In this document: piece after piece, positions 18,444 through 27,232 of the stretch
Layout of the letters: every line of letters starts with the position of its first letter
Position numbering within the stretch: the first letter of the stretch is position 1
NCBI RefSeq assembly: GCF_018860705.1
Contig: NZ_JAHKQA010000039.1
Location: 33,616 to 97,615 of the forward strand
Source: Citreicella sp. C3M06
GTDB lineage: Bacteria; Pseudomonadota; Alphaproteobacteria; Rhodobacterales; Rhodobacteraceae
DNA: 64,000 bases
Reading direction: 5' to 3'
The notes under the pieces: model-generated
Told to the model about the DNA's origin: nothing
The model's input: the letters and a program-made list of their open reading frames with translations, nothing else
Database searches by the model: none
Program-made: the position numbers and the translations under genes

Positions 18444-19571
18444 TCAACCGATCAGCGCGTCAATGTAGAGCTCTTCGGCAGAGACCTGATTCTTGCCGTA
18501 CCACTCGTCGTTGTAGATCACCTGCTTGGCCACGTTCTCGGGCGTGTTGGGGTTCCACTCGGACAATTCTGCCGGAACCAGCGCTGCGGCTGCAGGGTTG
18601 ATCGGGCCGTTGCCGATGGCAACGAACCACTCCGCCTGAAGCTGCGGATCCTGCACTGTGGCGATGAATTTCATCGCGGTCTCGGTGCCCGCCGGGTTGT
18701 TCTTCGGCACCACCCACATGCCCGGCTGAAGCAGCGCGCCGTCATATGTCATCTTGAAAGTGCCCGGCTCCATCTGTTCCCTTAGCAGGAAGCCGCGGGT
18801 CGAGTAGATGTTGCCCATCGCAACTTCGCCCTGAAGGAACAGGTTCTGGCTGTCCGAGCCCGACCCCCAGACGATGATGTTGTCGCGCAGCTCGCGGAAC
18901 TTGGCGATGGCGGCCTTGATGCCGTCGTCGTCGAGAAATTCGTAAACGTCTTCCTTGGCGATGCCCATCGCCTGCGCCGCAGCTTCAAGCTGGCCGCGCA
19001 CGGACTTGCGGAAGGTCCGCATGCCGGGGAAGTCCTTGACGTTCCACACGTCCGCCCAGCTCTGCGGCGCTCCGCCCGGCAGCATGGTCGGGTTATAGGC
19101 CATGGCGTAGGAAAAGAGGTAGTTGCCCACGGCAAAGGGCAACGCGGTGCCCTCAAGCACCTTGCTCTTGTCGACGATGGAATAGTCGATGTCCTGAATC
19201 ACGCCGGCGCCGTTCATGACGATCGCCGAGCCTGCTCCGCTGTCGCAGACATCCCAGACCACCGCGCCGCTTTCGACCATGGCGCGGACTTTGCCCGCGC
19301 TCGGGCCGGCCCCGTCGACGCGGACAGGAATGCCGGTCTCTTCTTCGAAGGCCTTGCCAAGCAGATCGCGCAAGATGTCCGAGGCTTGGCCACCCCAGTT
19401 GCACACGACCACTTCACTGGCCTGCGCGAGTGCACGGTTGCCAAGCAGCGGCACGAGGCCAAGCGCGCCCATGGCGCTGAGAAAACCGCGGCGCGACAGC
19501 GTGCCAGCCTTGTATTTCTCTGCCGCAATCTCGGCGAGATCGGACTGAAAATGGTGATCTGAAGTATCCAA
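18444..19571 (-). CDS. Extracellular solute-binding protein, PotD type, with Tat-like signal (TTG start)
   Basis: Periplasmic receptor of the spermidine/putrescine type. I read the start as a TTG at 19571 because AAGGAG lies exactly seven bases upstream; longer upstream frames have no such site. The sequence begins with DTSDHHFQSDLAEIAAEKYK, then a twin-arginine-like signal (SRRGFLSAMGALGLVPLL) followed by LAQASEVVVCNWGGQ. Only 375 residues, normal for the family. The mature protein shows the PotD pattern (VRVDGAGPSAGKVRAMVESG, AVGNYLFSYAMAYNP). It lies between the ATPase gene and the two permeases. Ligand presumed to be the hydantoin-pathway substrate. Confidence 0.88.
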   Translation of the reverse strand: MDTSDHHFQSDLAEIAAEKYKAGTLSRRGFLSAMGALGLVPLLGNRALAQASEVVVCNWGGQASDILRDLLGKAFEEETGIPVRVDGAGPSAGKVRAMVESGAVVWDVCDSGAGSAIVMNGAGVIQDIDYSIVDKSKVLEGTALPFAVGNYLFSYAMAYNPTMLPGGAPQSWADVWNVKDFPGMRTFRKSVRGQLEAAAQAMGIAKEDVYEFLDDDGIKAAIAKFRELRDNIIVWGSGSDSQNLFLQGEVAMGNIYSTRGFLLREQMEPGTFKMTYDGALLQPGMWVVPKNNPAGTETAMKFIATVQDPQLQAEWFVAIGNGPINPAAAALVPAELSEWNPNTPENVAKQVIYNDEWYGKNQVSAEELYIDALIG

Positions 19572-19685
19572 GAGAAGTCTCCTTGTTGGGTGGGTTACCC
19601 TGATCACGGGCACCCTTCTTGCGTTGGCCGCCCAACGCGCAAGTTGGGCGGCCCTCGAAACTCGCCAAACCGGGTACGGCGTCGA

Positions 19686-20756
19686 TCAGGCGTCGACCAG
19701 CGCCACACAGGCTTTGGCATCCCAGCCAAAGCTCACGTCCATCCGCGGCTCTGGGCGCACACCCGAATGCCACGTGGGCTGCGAGACCAGCACTTCGCCC
19801 AGCACGTCATGGTCCACCAAAACCTGGCAGCGCTCGCCGAGGTAGCTGATCTGCTTGACCCGGCCTGTGAACGGTTCGTCACCGGGAAGACCCAGACGGA
19901 TGCGTTCAGGTCGAAGCGCGAGGCAGCCTTTGCCGGTCTCGGCCACCCCCGTACCGGCATGAACTGCGAAACGGTGGCCTGCGGCTTCGGCGATCAGGTG
20001 ATCCCCGTCGCGGCCCGTCATCCGGGCTTCGATGCAATTGGATTTGCCAAGAAAGTTCGCCACAAACCGGGTGCGCGGCCAATCGTATAGCTCATTTGGC
20101 GCGCCCTCTTGCTGAATAGCCCCATCCTTGAGGATGACGATCCGGTCTGACATCGACAGCGCTTCGTCCTGATCATGCGTCACGTAGATGAACGTCACGC
20201 CAAGCCGCTCGTGCAGCGCTTTCAACTCCCACTGCAAATCGGCCCGCAGCTGCTTGTCCAGCGCCGAAAGCGGCTCGTCGAGCAGCAGCACGTCGGGCTT
20301 GAAGGACAGCGCCCGCGCCAGTGCGATGCGCTGTTGCTGGCCGCCCGACAGTTGTTGCGGCATGCGGTCGGCGAACTGTCCCATCTGCACCAGATCAAGG
20401 CACTCCGTGACCCGCTCGCGGATCGCGGCCTTGCTCCACTTGCGCACCCGCAAAGGGTAGCCGACATTTTCGGCAACGCTCATGGTCGGGAAAAGCGCGT
20501 AGCCTTGGAACACCATGGCCAAGCCCCGTTTCTCTGGCGGCAGTCGGGTAATGTCATCGCCCTTGGCATGCACGACGCCGCTATCAAGCGCAGTGAATCC
20601 GGCGATGGCCGAAAGCAGCGTGGACTTGCCCGACCCTGAAGGCCCGAGAAGGGTAAGGAACTCACCCTCCCGAATGTCGAGATTCACGGCATCAAGTGCG
20701 CGGAAGTCGCCGTAGGTCTTGATGGCCTGGCGCACGGAGAGAATGGGTTCGGACAT
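19686..20756 (-). CDS. ABC transporter ATP-binding protein, PotA type
   Basis: 356-residue ATPase with Walker [11 protein letters not shown]-loop MVFQGYALFPTM, signature [15 protein letters not shown], Walker B DVLLLDEPLSALD and H-loop YVTHDQDEAL. A TOBE regulatory domain follows from about residue 275 (LRPERIRLGLPGDEPFTG). It is the first gene of the minus-strand operon of at least eight genes that runs to 12341. LysR lies 96 nt upstream in the same direction, so this operon may start in the 20757-20852 gap or read through from LysR. Confidence 0.92.
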   Translation of the reverse strand: MSEPILSVRQAIKTYGDFRALDAVNLDIREGEFLTLLGPSGSGKSTLLSAIAGFTALDSGVVHAKGDDITRLPPEKRGLAMVFQGYALFPTMSVAENVGYPLRVRKWSKAAIRERVTECLDLVQMGQFADRMPQQLSGGQQQRIALARALSFKPDVLLLDEPLSALDKQLRADLQWELKALHERLGVTFIYVTHDQDEALSMSDRIVILKDGAIQQEGAPNELYDWPRTRFVANFLGKSNCIEARMTGRDGDHLIAEAAGHRFAVHAGTGVAETGKGCLALRPERIRLGLPGDEPFTGRVKQISYLGERCQVLVDHDVLGEVLVSQPTWHSGVRPEPRMDVSFGWDAKACVALVDA

Positions 20757-20852
20757 TTTACAGCCTCCTGAACGTCAGTGCAAAGCTGTGAGCTCCGCTG
20801 TTGCCGTTAACAGAACAGCCCCCGCCGTCATGGTGAAATAAAAAATATCGGC

Positions 20853-21779
20853 TCAGGAATAATCTGTAGTTATTCCCCATGCGGCCATGGCCTCGGGATC
20901 GTTCAGCGCGTCGTGGACGAATTTCTGGAACTGCATGGCCACATGGGAGGTCGGAAAGAGGTTCGAGGTGACACCGTGCAGGCTCACCGACATCGTTGGC
21001 TCGATCTCGCGTACGGCAATGCTGGGCCGAGCCACCCCCAGCAGCGCAAAGTTGTCGACCAGCGCAACCCCGGCCCCCGCGGCGACCATCTCAAGCGCCG
21101 TCGAGGTGTGACGCACTTCGCAAAAGTAACGCCGCTCCATACCGTGCCTGCGATAGACTTCGTCGACCATCTGCCCCAACGGCGTGCCAGAACTATACGA
21201 GATATGCCGCACGTGGTTCAGATCGAGCACGTTTATACGCCGCGACGAGGCCAGATCATGCCCCTCTGGCATCGCGCAGACCATGCTGCCCGCAGCCATC
21301 GAGCGTACGTTCAACGCCGTGTGGCGGGGCAACGTGATCGAGAATCCAAGGTCGGCCCTGCCGCTGACAAGCTGCTGAATGATCTCGTCGACGCTGCCGA
21401 GTTCGATCGACAGCTGCACCCGAGGTCGCGTGCGGGTGAACTCGGTGATCAGTCGTGGCAACAGCACGTAGCCGATCGAAGGCGTTGCGATCACGCTGAG
21501 CTGTCCGACAGTCCCGCCGCGCAATTGGTTGATGATGCGGTCAACGCGCTTTTGCTGTGAAAACAGGTGCTGCGCCTCTTGGGCGATGTGGAGTGCTTCG
21601 GGGGTCGGTGTCAGCCGCCCCTTTTCGCGCTTGAACAAGGGGAACCCCACAAGGTCTTCGATATGTCTGATCATGTTCGAAACCGCCGGCTGGCTTACCG
21701 ACAGCACTTCGGCAGCGCCGGACGTGGTGCCGAGGTCGATCACCGCGCACAGCACTTCGAGTTGTCGCAATCGGATCAT
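20853..21779 (-). CDS. LysR family transcriptional regulator
   Basis: 308-residue LTTR. The winged HTH is at residues 1-60 (RLRQLEVLCAVIDLGTTSGA, AEVLSVSQPAVSNMIRHIED), and the two-lobed effector-binding domain starts near residue 90 (GGTVGQLSVIATPSIGYVLL). The gene is divergent from the N-carbamoyl-D-amino acid hydrolase gene across a 97 bp gap that contains a T-N11-A box at 21785-21799. It faces the same way as the PotABCD-type operon, so it sits at the hinge of the two arms and is the obvious candidate regulator of both. The effector is probably a hydantoin or N-carbamoyl amino acid (inference). Confidence 0.92.
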   Translation of the reverse strand: MIRLRQLEVLCAVIDLGTTSGAAEVLSVSQPAVSNMIRHIEDLVGFPLFKREKGRLTPTPEALHIAQEAQHLFSQQKRVDRIINQLRGGTVGQLSVIATPSIGYVLLPRLITEFTRTRPRVQLSIELGSVDEIIQQLVSGRADLGFSITLPRHTALNVRSMAAGSMVCAMPEGHDLASSRRINVLDLNHVRHISYSSGTPLGQMVDEVYRRHGMERRYFCEVRHTSTALEMVAAGAGVALVDNFALLGVARPSIAVREIEPTMSVSLHGVTSNLFPTSHVAMQFQKFVHDALNDPEAMAAWGITTDYS

Positions 21780-21784
21780 AACGA

Positions 21785-21799
21785 ATAACCTTGGATTAT
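21785..21799. promoter_or_regulatory. Candidate LysR-type operator (T-N11-A box)
   Basis: The sequence ATAACCTTGGATTAT is a partial palindrome with outer arms ATAA/TTAT and contains the T-N11-A pattern of LTTR sites. It lies 6 bp from the LysR start and about 78 bp from the divergent carbamoylase start, the classical autoregulatory position. No second copy of the whole box was seen in the gap. Confidence 0.55.
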
Positions 21800-21876
21800 T
21801 TCTCCTGTAGGCTTTTTTATTTCCAGATGAAATTTGTCTTGTCTACCCTCCTCCCAAGATTTCGAAGGAGCAGGTA

Positions 21877-22812
21877 ATGAGCCGTAAAACCGTATTCGCC
21901 GTGGCCCAGATGGGCCCGGTCCATCTCAGCGACACAAAAGAAGCCACCGTTGCACGCCTGATCGAAATGCTGCGCGAAGCGCGGGGCCGCGGTGCGCGCT
22001 GGGTGACCTTCCCCGAATTGGCCCTGACCACGTTTTTCCCGCGCTACGTCTACGATGATCCCGCAGAATACGACCGATTTTACGAAGAAGGCTTCCCATC
22101 GCCCGCCATGGCACCCCTCTTTGACGAAGCCAGGAAGCTTGGCGTCGGCTTTTACCTTGGCTACGCCGAGAAGGTGACCGAGGGCGGCACGGTGCACCGG
22201 TTCAACACCTCGGTTCTGGTCTCGCCCGAGGGCGATCTGCTTGGCAAGTACCGCAAGATCCACCTGCCCGGCACCAAGGATCCGATTGGAGACCCGGAAT
22301 TCGAACACCTTGAAAAGCGGTATTTCGAGGTCGGCGACCTCGGGTTCCCGGTGTTCAAGTCCGATGTCGGCCGCATCGGCATGTGCATCTGCAACGACCG
22401 CCGCTGGCCGGAGACCTTCCGGGTCATGGCCCTGCGCGGTGCCGAGGTCTTCATGCTTGGCTACAACACCCCGACCCGCAACATCCACCACAATGAACCG
22501 GTGCACCTGCGCGAGCATCATCATCGCCTCAGCCTTGAATCCGCCGCCTACCAGAACGGTGCCTGGCTGATGGCAGCAGGCAAATGCGGATCCGAAGATG
22601 GCTTCACCATGATCGGGGGCTCGGCCATTATCGCCCCCACCGGCGAAACCGTCACCCGCGCGGTCACCGAAGAGGACGAGGTGATCTCGTACAACTGCGA
22701 TCTGGAACTTGGGGACTACATCCGCCGCTCGGTGTTCAACTTCGCGAAACACCGCCGGATCGAGCATTACGGGCTGATCACGTCACAGACCGGCGTGGAG
22801 ATCGAAGAATGA
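21877..22812 (+). CDS. N-carbamoyl-D-amino acid amidohydrolase (D-carbamoylase)
   Basis: 311-residue nitrilase-superfamily enzyme that releases D-amino acid, CO2 and ammonia from the N-carbamoyl product of D-hydantoinase. The Glu-Lys-Cys triad falls at E47 (VTFPELALTTFFPR), K127 (KYRKIHLPGTKD) and C172 (RIGMCICNDRRWPE), the same numbers as the characterised agrobacterial enzymes, and the total length matches (about 304). The start at 21877 has AAGGAG six bases upstream. It is the first gene of the plus-strand arm and its stop overlaps the start of the second DUF1028 gene (ATGA). With hydantoinase and racemase across the divergent promoter it completes the pathway. Confidence 0.94.
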   Translation: MSRKTVFAVAQMGPVHLSDTKEATVARLIEMLREARGRGARWVTFPELALTTFFPRYVYDDPAEYDRFYEEGFPSPAMAPLFDEARKLGVGFYLGYAEKVTEGGTVHRFNTSVLVSPEGDLLGKYRKIHLPGTKDPIGDPEFEHLEKRYFEVGDLGFPVFKSDVGRIGMCICNDRRWPETFRVMALRGAEVFMLGYNTPTRNIHHNEPVHLREHHHRLSLESAAYQNGAWLMAAGKCGSEDGFTMIGGSAIIAPTGETVTRAVTEEDEVISYNCDLELGDYIRRSVFNFAKHRRIEHYGLITSQTGVEIEE

Positions 22813-23486
22813 CCTATTCGCTCGCTGGACGTTGCCCCGATACCGGTCGCATCGGCTTTGCCGTCACCACGTCGTCGGTTGCCGTCGGCGCGCGCTGCGG
22901 GGCCGTGCTGCCCGGCTGCGTGGTTTTCTCGCAGGCCCGCACCGATCCGCGACTGCACCGCGTCGGCTTGCGCGCTTTCGAGCAGGGCTCTGACGCAGCT
23001 GGCGTGCTGGAGGCAATGCGCAGCGCCGCCCATGCCCCGCATTGGCGCCAGCTTGGCGTGCTGACCATGCAAGGCGACGGGGTCCACCACACCGGGGACT
23101 CCTGCCTCGACCATACCGGCGGCCTCGTCGGAACCGATTGCCTTGCCATCGGCAATTTTCTTGGCAGCGCCGAGGTCCTGCCAGAGATGGTTCGCGGCTT
23201 CGAAGCGGCATCAGGGCCCCTTGAACTGCGGCTTCTGGCCGGGATGCTGGCGGGCGAAGCGGCGGGCAGCGAGCGTGATCCGCTGCAATCCGCATCCCTG
23301 GTCGTCATGGGCGCGGACGAGCTGAAGGATACCGACCTGCGCGTCGACGACTCCAAAACGCCCCTGCAAGATATGGCAGCGCTCTACGCGGGCTGGGCGC
23401 CCAAGGCCGAGGCCTACAGGCTGCGCGCGATTGATCCGGACAGTGCGCCCGACTCGTCCGTTGTCGAGGGAAACAGACCGGCCTGA
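22809..23486 (+). CDS. DUF1028 domain protein, copy 2
   Basis: 225-residue DUF1028 protein starting at the ATG that overlaps the carbamoylase stop. It shares the family landmarks with the copy at 16018: TGRIGFAVTTSSVAVGARCG, FSQARTDPRL, HWRQLGVL and TDCLAIGNFLG. Overall it is clearly diverged and shorter, so the two are paralogues rather than a recent duplication. An upstream in-frame extension to 22584 is rejected because it lies inside the carbamoylase gene. Function unknown; the tight coupling suggests a step next to N-carbamoyl or amide hydrolysis. Confidence 0.88.
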   Translation: MTYSLAGRCPDTGRIGFAVTTSSVAVGARCGAVLPGCVVFSQARTDPRLHRVGLRAFEQGSDAAGVLEAMRSAAHAPHWRQLGVLTMQGDGVHHTGDSCLDHTGGLVGTDCLAIGNFLGSAEVLPEMVRGFEAASGPLELRLLAGMLAGEAAGSERDPLQSASLVVMGADELKDTDLRVDDSKTPLQDMAALYAGWAPKAEAYRLRAIDPDSAPDSSVVEGNRPA

Positions 23487-23620
23487 ATTTGCGGCGCCCC
23501 CTCGACTTTCTCTCACACGAATACGAAGGGAGCGAAAAGCTCCCCGTAACGCGCGCGCAGCGTGGGATCCTCTGCGCGCGCCAGATCCTGCGATCCCGAA
23601 ACCAACAGTGGAGATTCCCG

Positions 23621-24466
23621 ATGACTTTCAAAATTACAACTCTGGCTTCGTCCTTGGTGCTTGGTCTCGCCGCCAGCGCTGCCTTTGCCGAAACCGCGGC
23701 CGAAATGGTCCCCGCGGATATCAGGGAAAAAGGCTACCTCTCGGTCGGCATCGAAAGCACCTATCCTCCGATGGCCTTCCGCAACCCCGAGACCAACGAG
23801 CGCGCCGGCATCAACGTGTTGCTGGTGGACGCGCTTGGCGAGGTGCTTGATCTTGAAATCCGTTACGAAGACATGGGCTTCGAGCAGCTGATGACCTCGG
23901 TCGCCAGCGGTCGTATCGACATGATCGGCACCGCAATTTCGGACCTGCCGAGCCGACGCGAAACCATGTCCTTTGTCGATTACCTGTCGACCGGCGCACA
24001 ACCCTTTGGCCTTGCCGCCACCGCCGCCGAATTGACCGAAAACGCCGATCTCTGCGGCCACGCGGTCGGGGCACCGCGGACCACCAGCTATCTGCCCTCG
24101 CTCGAAGCATGGAACGAGGAGCACTGCGTTGGCGCAGGGCTCGACGCGATGAACGTGCTGGGCACAGGCGGAGCAACAGACACCCGCCTTTCGCTGATGC
24201 AGGGACGTCTCGATGCGGGCATCCTCGGGCAGGAATACGTCGCCTACCTTATGGCGCAGGAGCCGGGCACTTTCGACAGCATCGGCGAACCGATCACGCG
24301 CACGCTTTTTGGTTTCGCCTTCGGCACCGAATACCTCGAACTGCGTGATGCGGTGGCACAGGGCGTGACCGAGATCATCGAGAACGGCGCCTATGGGGCC
24401 GCGCTGGAAGCCTTCGGCATGGAAGCGCAGGCGCTGACCGAAGTTTCGATCGATCAGGGCACCTGA
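23621..24466 (+). CDS. Polar amino acid ABC transporter substrate-binding protein (family 3)
   Basis: 281-residue periplasmic receptor. Signal peptide MTFKITTLASSLVLGLAASA, cleaved after AFA. The mature protein has the family-3 pattern (GYLSVGIESTYPPMAF, VDALGEVLDLEIRYEDMGFE, IDMIGTAISDLPSR). Two Cys residues (DLCGH and EEHCVG) could form a disulfide. The start at 23621 follows a GTGGAGA ribosome binding site. It is separated by 134 nt from DUF1028 and feeds the permease and ATPase at 25495-27113. Ligand is probably an amino acid or its N-carbamoyl derivative. Confidence 0.9.
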   Translation: MTFKITTLASSLVLGLAASAAFAETAAEMVPADIREKGYLSVGIESTYPPMAFRNPETNERAGINVLLVDALGEVLDLEIRYEDMGFEQLMTSVASGRIDMIGTAISDLPSRRETMSFVDYLSTGAQPFGLAATAAELTENADLCGHAVGAPRTTSYLPSLEAWNEEHCVGAGLDAMNVLGTGGATDTRLSLMQGRLDAGILGQEYVAYLMAQEPGTFDSIGEPITRTLFGFAFGTEYLELRDAVAQGVTEIIENGAYGAALEAFGMEAQALTEVSIDQGT

Positions 24467-24469
24467 TCC

Positions 24470-25498
24470 ATGACGGCCCAGATCCTTGATGCGACCAAGA
24501 TGCAGGCCGTGGTTTGGGGCAAGGCAGCAGGCGGAGCACCTTTCGCTTTGCGCGCGCAGCCCATCCCCCAACCCGGACCGGGAGAGGTGCGCCTACGCGT
24601 GGCGGCGGCGGCCCTCAACTATTCGGACCTGCTGCTGGCGCGCGGGCGTTACGCGCTTGCCAGCCCGGTCGCCGGGATCGAAGCCGCTGGTGAAATCGAC
24701 GCACTGGGCCCCGATGTCACCGGCTGGAAGGTCGGTGACAGGGTCTGTGCGCTAAGTGATGGCGGGGCGCAGGCCGATTGGCTCTGCGCTCGCGCCGACC
24801 ACCTGTTGCCTTGGCCTGAAAGGCTGGATGCGGCAGAAGCTGCCTGCCTTCCGGAAGCGATGGCCACGATCTGGTCCAATCTCGTCGATCTCGGAGGAAT
24901 GTCGCGTGGCCAGACCTTGCTTGTTCATGGCGCTTCGGGCGGCATGGGCAGCTTTGCGGTCGAGGCTGGCCACGCGATGGGCCTGACCGTGATTGCCTGC
25001 GCCAGCGCCTCGAAAACGGAGTTTGTCCGCAGCCTTGGCGCCGACCATGTGATCGACGGACGCGACGCCGAAGCCTGCGCCGCGAAGGTTCTCGCCCTGA
25101 CAGGCGGGCACGGCGCCGACCTTATCCTTGACGTCATGGGAGGCTCGCACCTGACCGCCAACGTCACCGCCGCCGCAATGGACGGGCGGATCGCGCTCAT
25201 CGGCCTGATGGGCGGCCCCGAGGCGCAGGCACCGCTCGGCCGGATGATGGCCAAGCGGCTGACACTGTTTACCACTTCGCTGCGCGATCGCCCGGTTTCG
25301 GCCAAGGCCCGGATCATCAGCGGTGCCCGGCAGGACCTGCTGCCGCTGGTCGAGACGGGCGCGCTCACACCGCGTATCGCACGGCGCTTTCCCCTTGCAG
25401 AGGTTGCACAGGCGCACCGCTTCATGGAAAGCCGAGGCCACCTCGGAAAGATCGTCCTCGAAACACAGACACATTCCGACAGGACCCCAGACACATGA
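24470..25498 (+). CDS. Quinone oxidoreductase-like MDR family protein (zinc-independent)
   Basis: 342-residue NAD(P)H-dependent oxidoreductase of the medium-chain reductase superfamily, QOR branch. N-terminal GroES-like domain (LNYSDLLLARGRYALASPVA, GIEAAGEIDALG); Rossmann domain with the nucleotide motif LVHGASGGMGSFAVE at about residues 145-160. No structural or catalytic zinc cysteines are seen, so it is not an alcohol dehydrogenase. It is inserted between the receptor (3 nt gap) and permease (4 nt overlap) genes of one importer, so it must be co-translated with them. Substrate unknown; reduction of an unsaturated or carbonyl product of the imported compound is one possibility. Confidence 0.85.
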   Translation: MTAQILDATKMQAVVWGKAAGGAPFALRAQPIPQPGPGEVRLRVAAAALNYSDLLLARGRYALASPVAGIEAAGEIDALGPDVTGWKVGDRVCALSDGGAQADWLCARADHLLPWPERLDAAEAACLPEAMATIWSNLVDLGGMSRGQTLLVHGASGGMGSFAVEAGHAMGLTVIACASASKTEFVRSLGADHVIDGRDAEACAAKVLALTGGHGADLILDVMGGSHLTANVTAAAMDGRIALIGLMGGPEAQAPLGRMMAKRLTLFTTSLRDRPVSAKARIISGARQDLLPLVETGALTPRIARRFPLAEVAQAHRFMESRGHLGKIVLETQTHSDRTPDT

Positions 25499-26340
25499 CC
25501 TTGCCCCCCAACCCCTATGCCGATCTGCCGGTCGTCCACCGTCGCTACCATGGTCGCTACCTGTCGGCGGCGCTGATCCTTTTGGCGCTCGGCGGCATCG
25601 CTTACGGCTTTGCCGTCGGCAAGATCGAGTGGAGCTACGTCGGCCGCTTTCTGACCGTACCCGCCATCATGAGCGGCCTCGTGAATACCGTGATCATGTC
25701 GATCCTCGCAATGCTGATCGGCATCGCTCTGGGCGTGATCTTTGCGATCATGCGCCTGTCGAGCAACCCTGTGCTCAGCTGGTCCTCGCGCGGCTACGTC
25801 TGGTTCTTCCGCGCCGTGCCAGTGCTGCTGCAACTGCTGATCTGGTTCAACCTCGCGCTTATCTTCCCAAGCATCGCCATTCCCGGCGTCTTTTCAATAT
25901 CGACCGTCGATCTGATGACACCCTTCGTCGCCACCTTGCTCGGTCTTGGCATCCAGCAAGGGGCCTATACCTCCGAAGTGGTGCGCGCCGGCCTCATGTC
26001 AGTGGATCGCGGCCAGTATGAAGCTGCGCAGTCCATCGGGATGCCGCAGTTGCAATGCCTGCGCCGCATCGTGATCCCGCAGGCCATGCGTGTGATCGTG
26101 CCGCCGATCGGCAACGAATGGATCGGCATGGTCAAGCTGACCTCGCTGGCTTCGGTCATCCAGTATTCCGAGATCCTGCACTCTGCACAGAATATCTATT
26201 ACGCCAATGCGCGGGTGATCGAGCTGCTGATCGTGGCCTCGATCTGGTACCTGCTCATCGTCACCATCATGAGCATCCTGCAAAGCCGCATCGAAAAATT
26301 CTACGCCAAGGGCGTCCGCCAGCACGGGAGCAGGACATGA
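25495..26340 (+). CDS. Amino acid ABC transporter permease (HisM/GlnP type)
   Basis: 281-residue membrane permease. The N-terminal cytoplasmic extension ([17 protein letters not shown]) is followed by a helix at about residues 22-42 and the His/Glu/Gln/Arg/opine permease core ([19 protein letters not shown] segment, [14 protein letters not shown]). The EAA loop is [20 protein letters not shown]. Only one permease gene is present, so the channel is probably a homodimer. It overlaps the oxidoreductase stop by 4 nt and the ATPase start by 4 nt. Confidence 0.9.
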   Translation: MTLPPNPYADLPVVHRRYHGRYLSAALILLALGGIAYGFAVGKIEWSYVGRFLTVPAIMSGLVNTVIMSILAMLIGIALGVIFAIMRLSSNPVLSWSSRGYVWFFRAVPVLLQLLIWFNLALIFPSIAIPGVFSISTVDLMTPFVATLLGLGIQQGAYTSEVVRAGLMSVDRGQYEAAQSIGMPQLQCLRRIVIPQAMRVIVPPIGNEWIGMVKLTSLASVIQYSEILHSAQNIYYANARVIELLIVASIWYLLIVTIMSILQSRIEKFYAKGVRQHGSRT

Positions 26341-27113
26341 CCGCCACCCCAATCGTCGCCTCTTACGGGCTCGAGAAATATTTCGGCACCTTTCATGCGC
26401 TCAAAGGTATCGATCTTGCGGTGCAGAAAGGCGAGGTCCTCTGCATCATCGGCCCCTCGGGTTCGGGCAAGAGCACCTTTCTGCGCTGCATCAACCAGCT
26501 TGAAACAGTCAGCGGTGGACAGCTGGTGGTGGCCGGTGATCTTGTCGGGTATCGCCGCGACGGTGACCGCCTGCGTGAGCTCACTGACCGCGAAATCGCC
26601 CGGCAGCGGCTGAAAACGGCAATGGTCTTCCAGCGTTTCAACCTCTTTCCGCACAAGACCGCGCTGGAGAACGTCACCGAGGGCCCGATCCAGGTGCTGC
26701 GCCACTCCCGAGCCAAAGCCCGTACAAAAGCTGAGGATCTGCTGACCAAGGTCGGGCTTGGGCAGAAGTTGCATGCCTATCCCTCCGAGCTTTCGGGTGG
26801 CCAGCAACAACGTGTCGCCATCGCACGCGCGCTGGCGATGGAGCCCGAGGTGCTGCTTTTTGACGAGCCCACGTCGGCGCTTGACCCCGAACTGGTAGGC
26901 GAGGTTCTGAACGTGATGCGCAGCCTCGCCGAGACCGGCATCACCATGATCATCGTGACACACGAACTTGGGTTTGCACGAGACGTGGCGCATCGGGTCC
27001 TGTTCATGGATCATGGTGAAGTGGTGGAAACCGGCACGCCCGAACAGGTGCTCAGCTCACCAACGGAACCGCGGACGCGTGCCTTCATCTCGGCAGTGCG
27101 ATCACACGGCTAA
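26337..27113 (+). CDS. Amino acid ABC transporter ATP-binding protein (GlnQ/HisP type)
   Basis: 258-residue ATPase; the ATG at 26337 overlaps the permease stop (ATGA), and earlier in-frame codons belong to the permease gene. Walker [11 protein letters not shown]-loop [17 protein letters not shown], signature [15 protein letters not shown], Walker [17 protein letters not shown]-loop [12 protein letters not shown]. It completes the polar amino acid importer with the receptor at 23621 and permease at 25495. Confidence 0.92.
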   Translation: MTATPIVASYGLEKYFGTFHALKGIDLAVQKGEVLCIIGPSGSGKSTFLRCINQLETVSGGQLVVAGDLVGYRRDGDRLRELTDREIARQRLKTAMVFQRFNLFPHKTALENVTEGPIQVLRHSRAKARTKAEDLLTKVGLGQKLHAYPSELSGGQQQRVAIARALAMEPEVLLFDEPTSALDPELVGEVLNVMRSLAETGITMIIVTHELGFARDVAHRVLFMDHGEVVETGTPEQVLSSPTEPRTRAFISAVRSHG

Positions 27114-27232
27114 TCGAAGGATGCTGCTAGATGAGCAGGATCGCAGATTGCTTCGTTTTCCCTGTCACACAAGGCGCAACGATGCCCCGGAAAATCCATC
27201 CCATACTTAACTCTCACTCTTAGGAGCCCACC

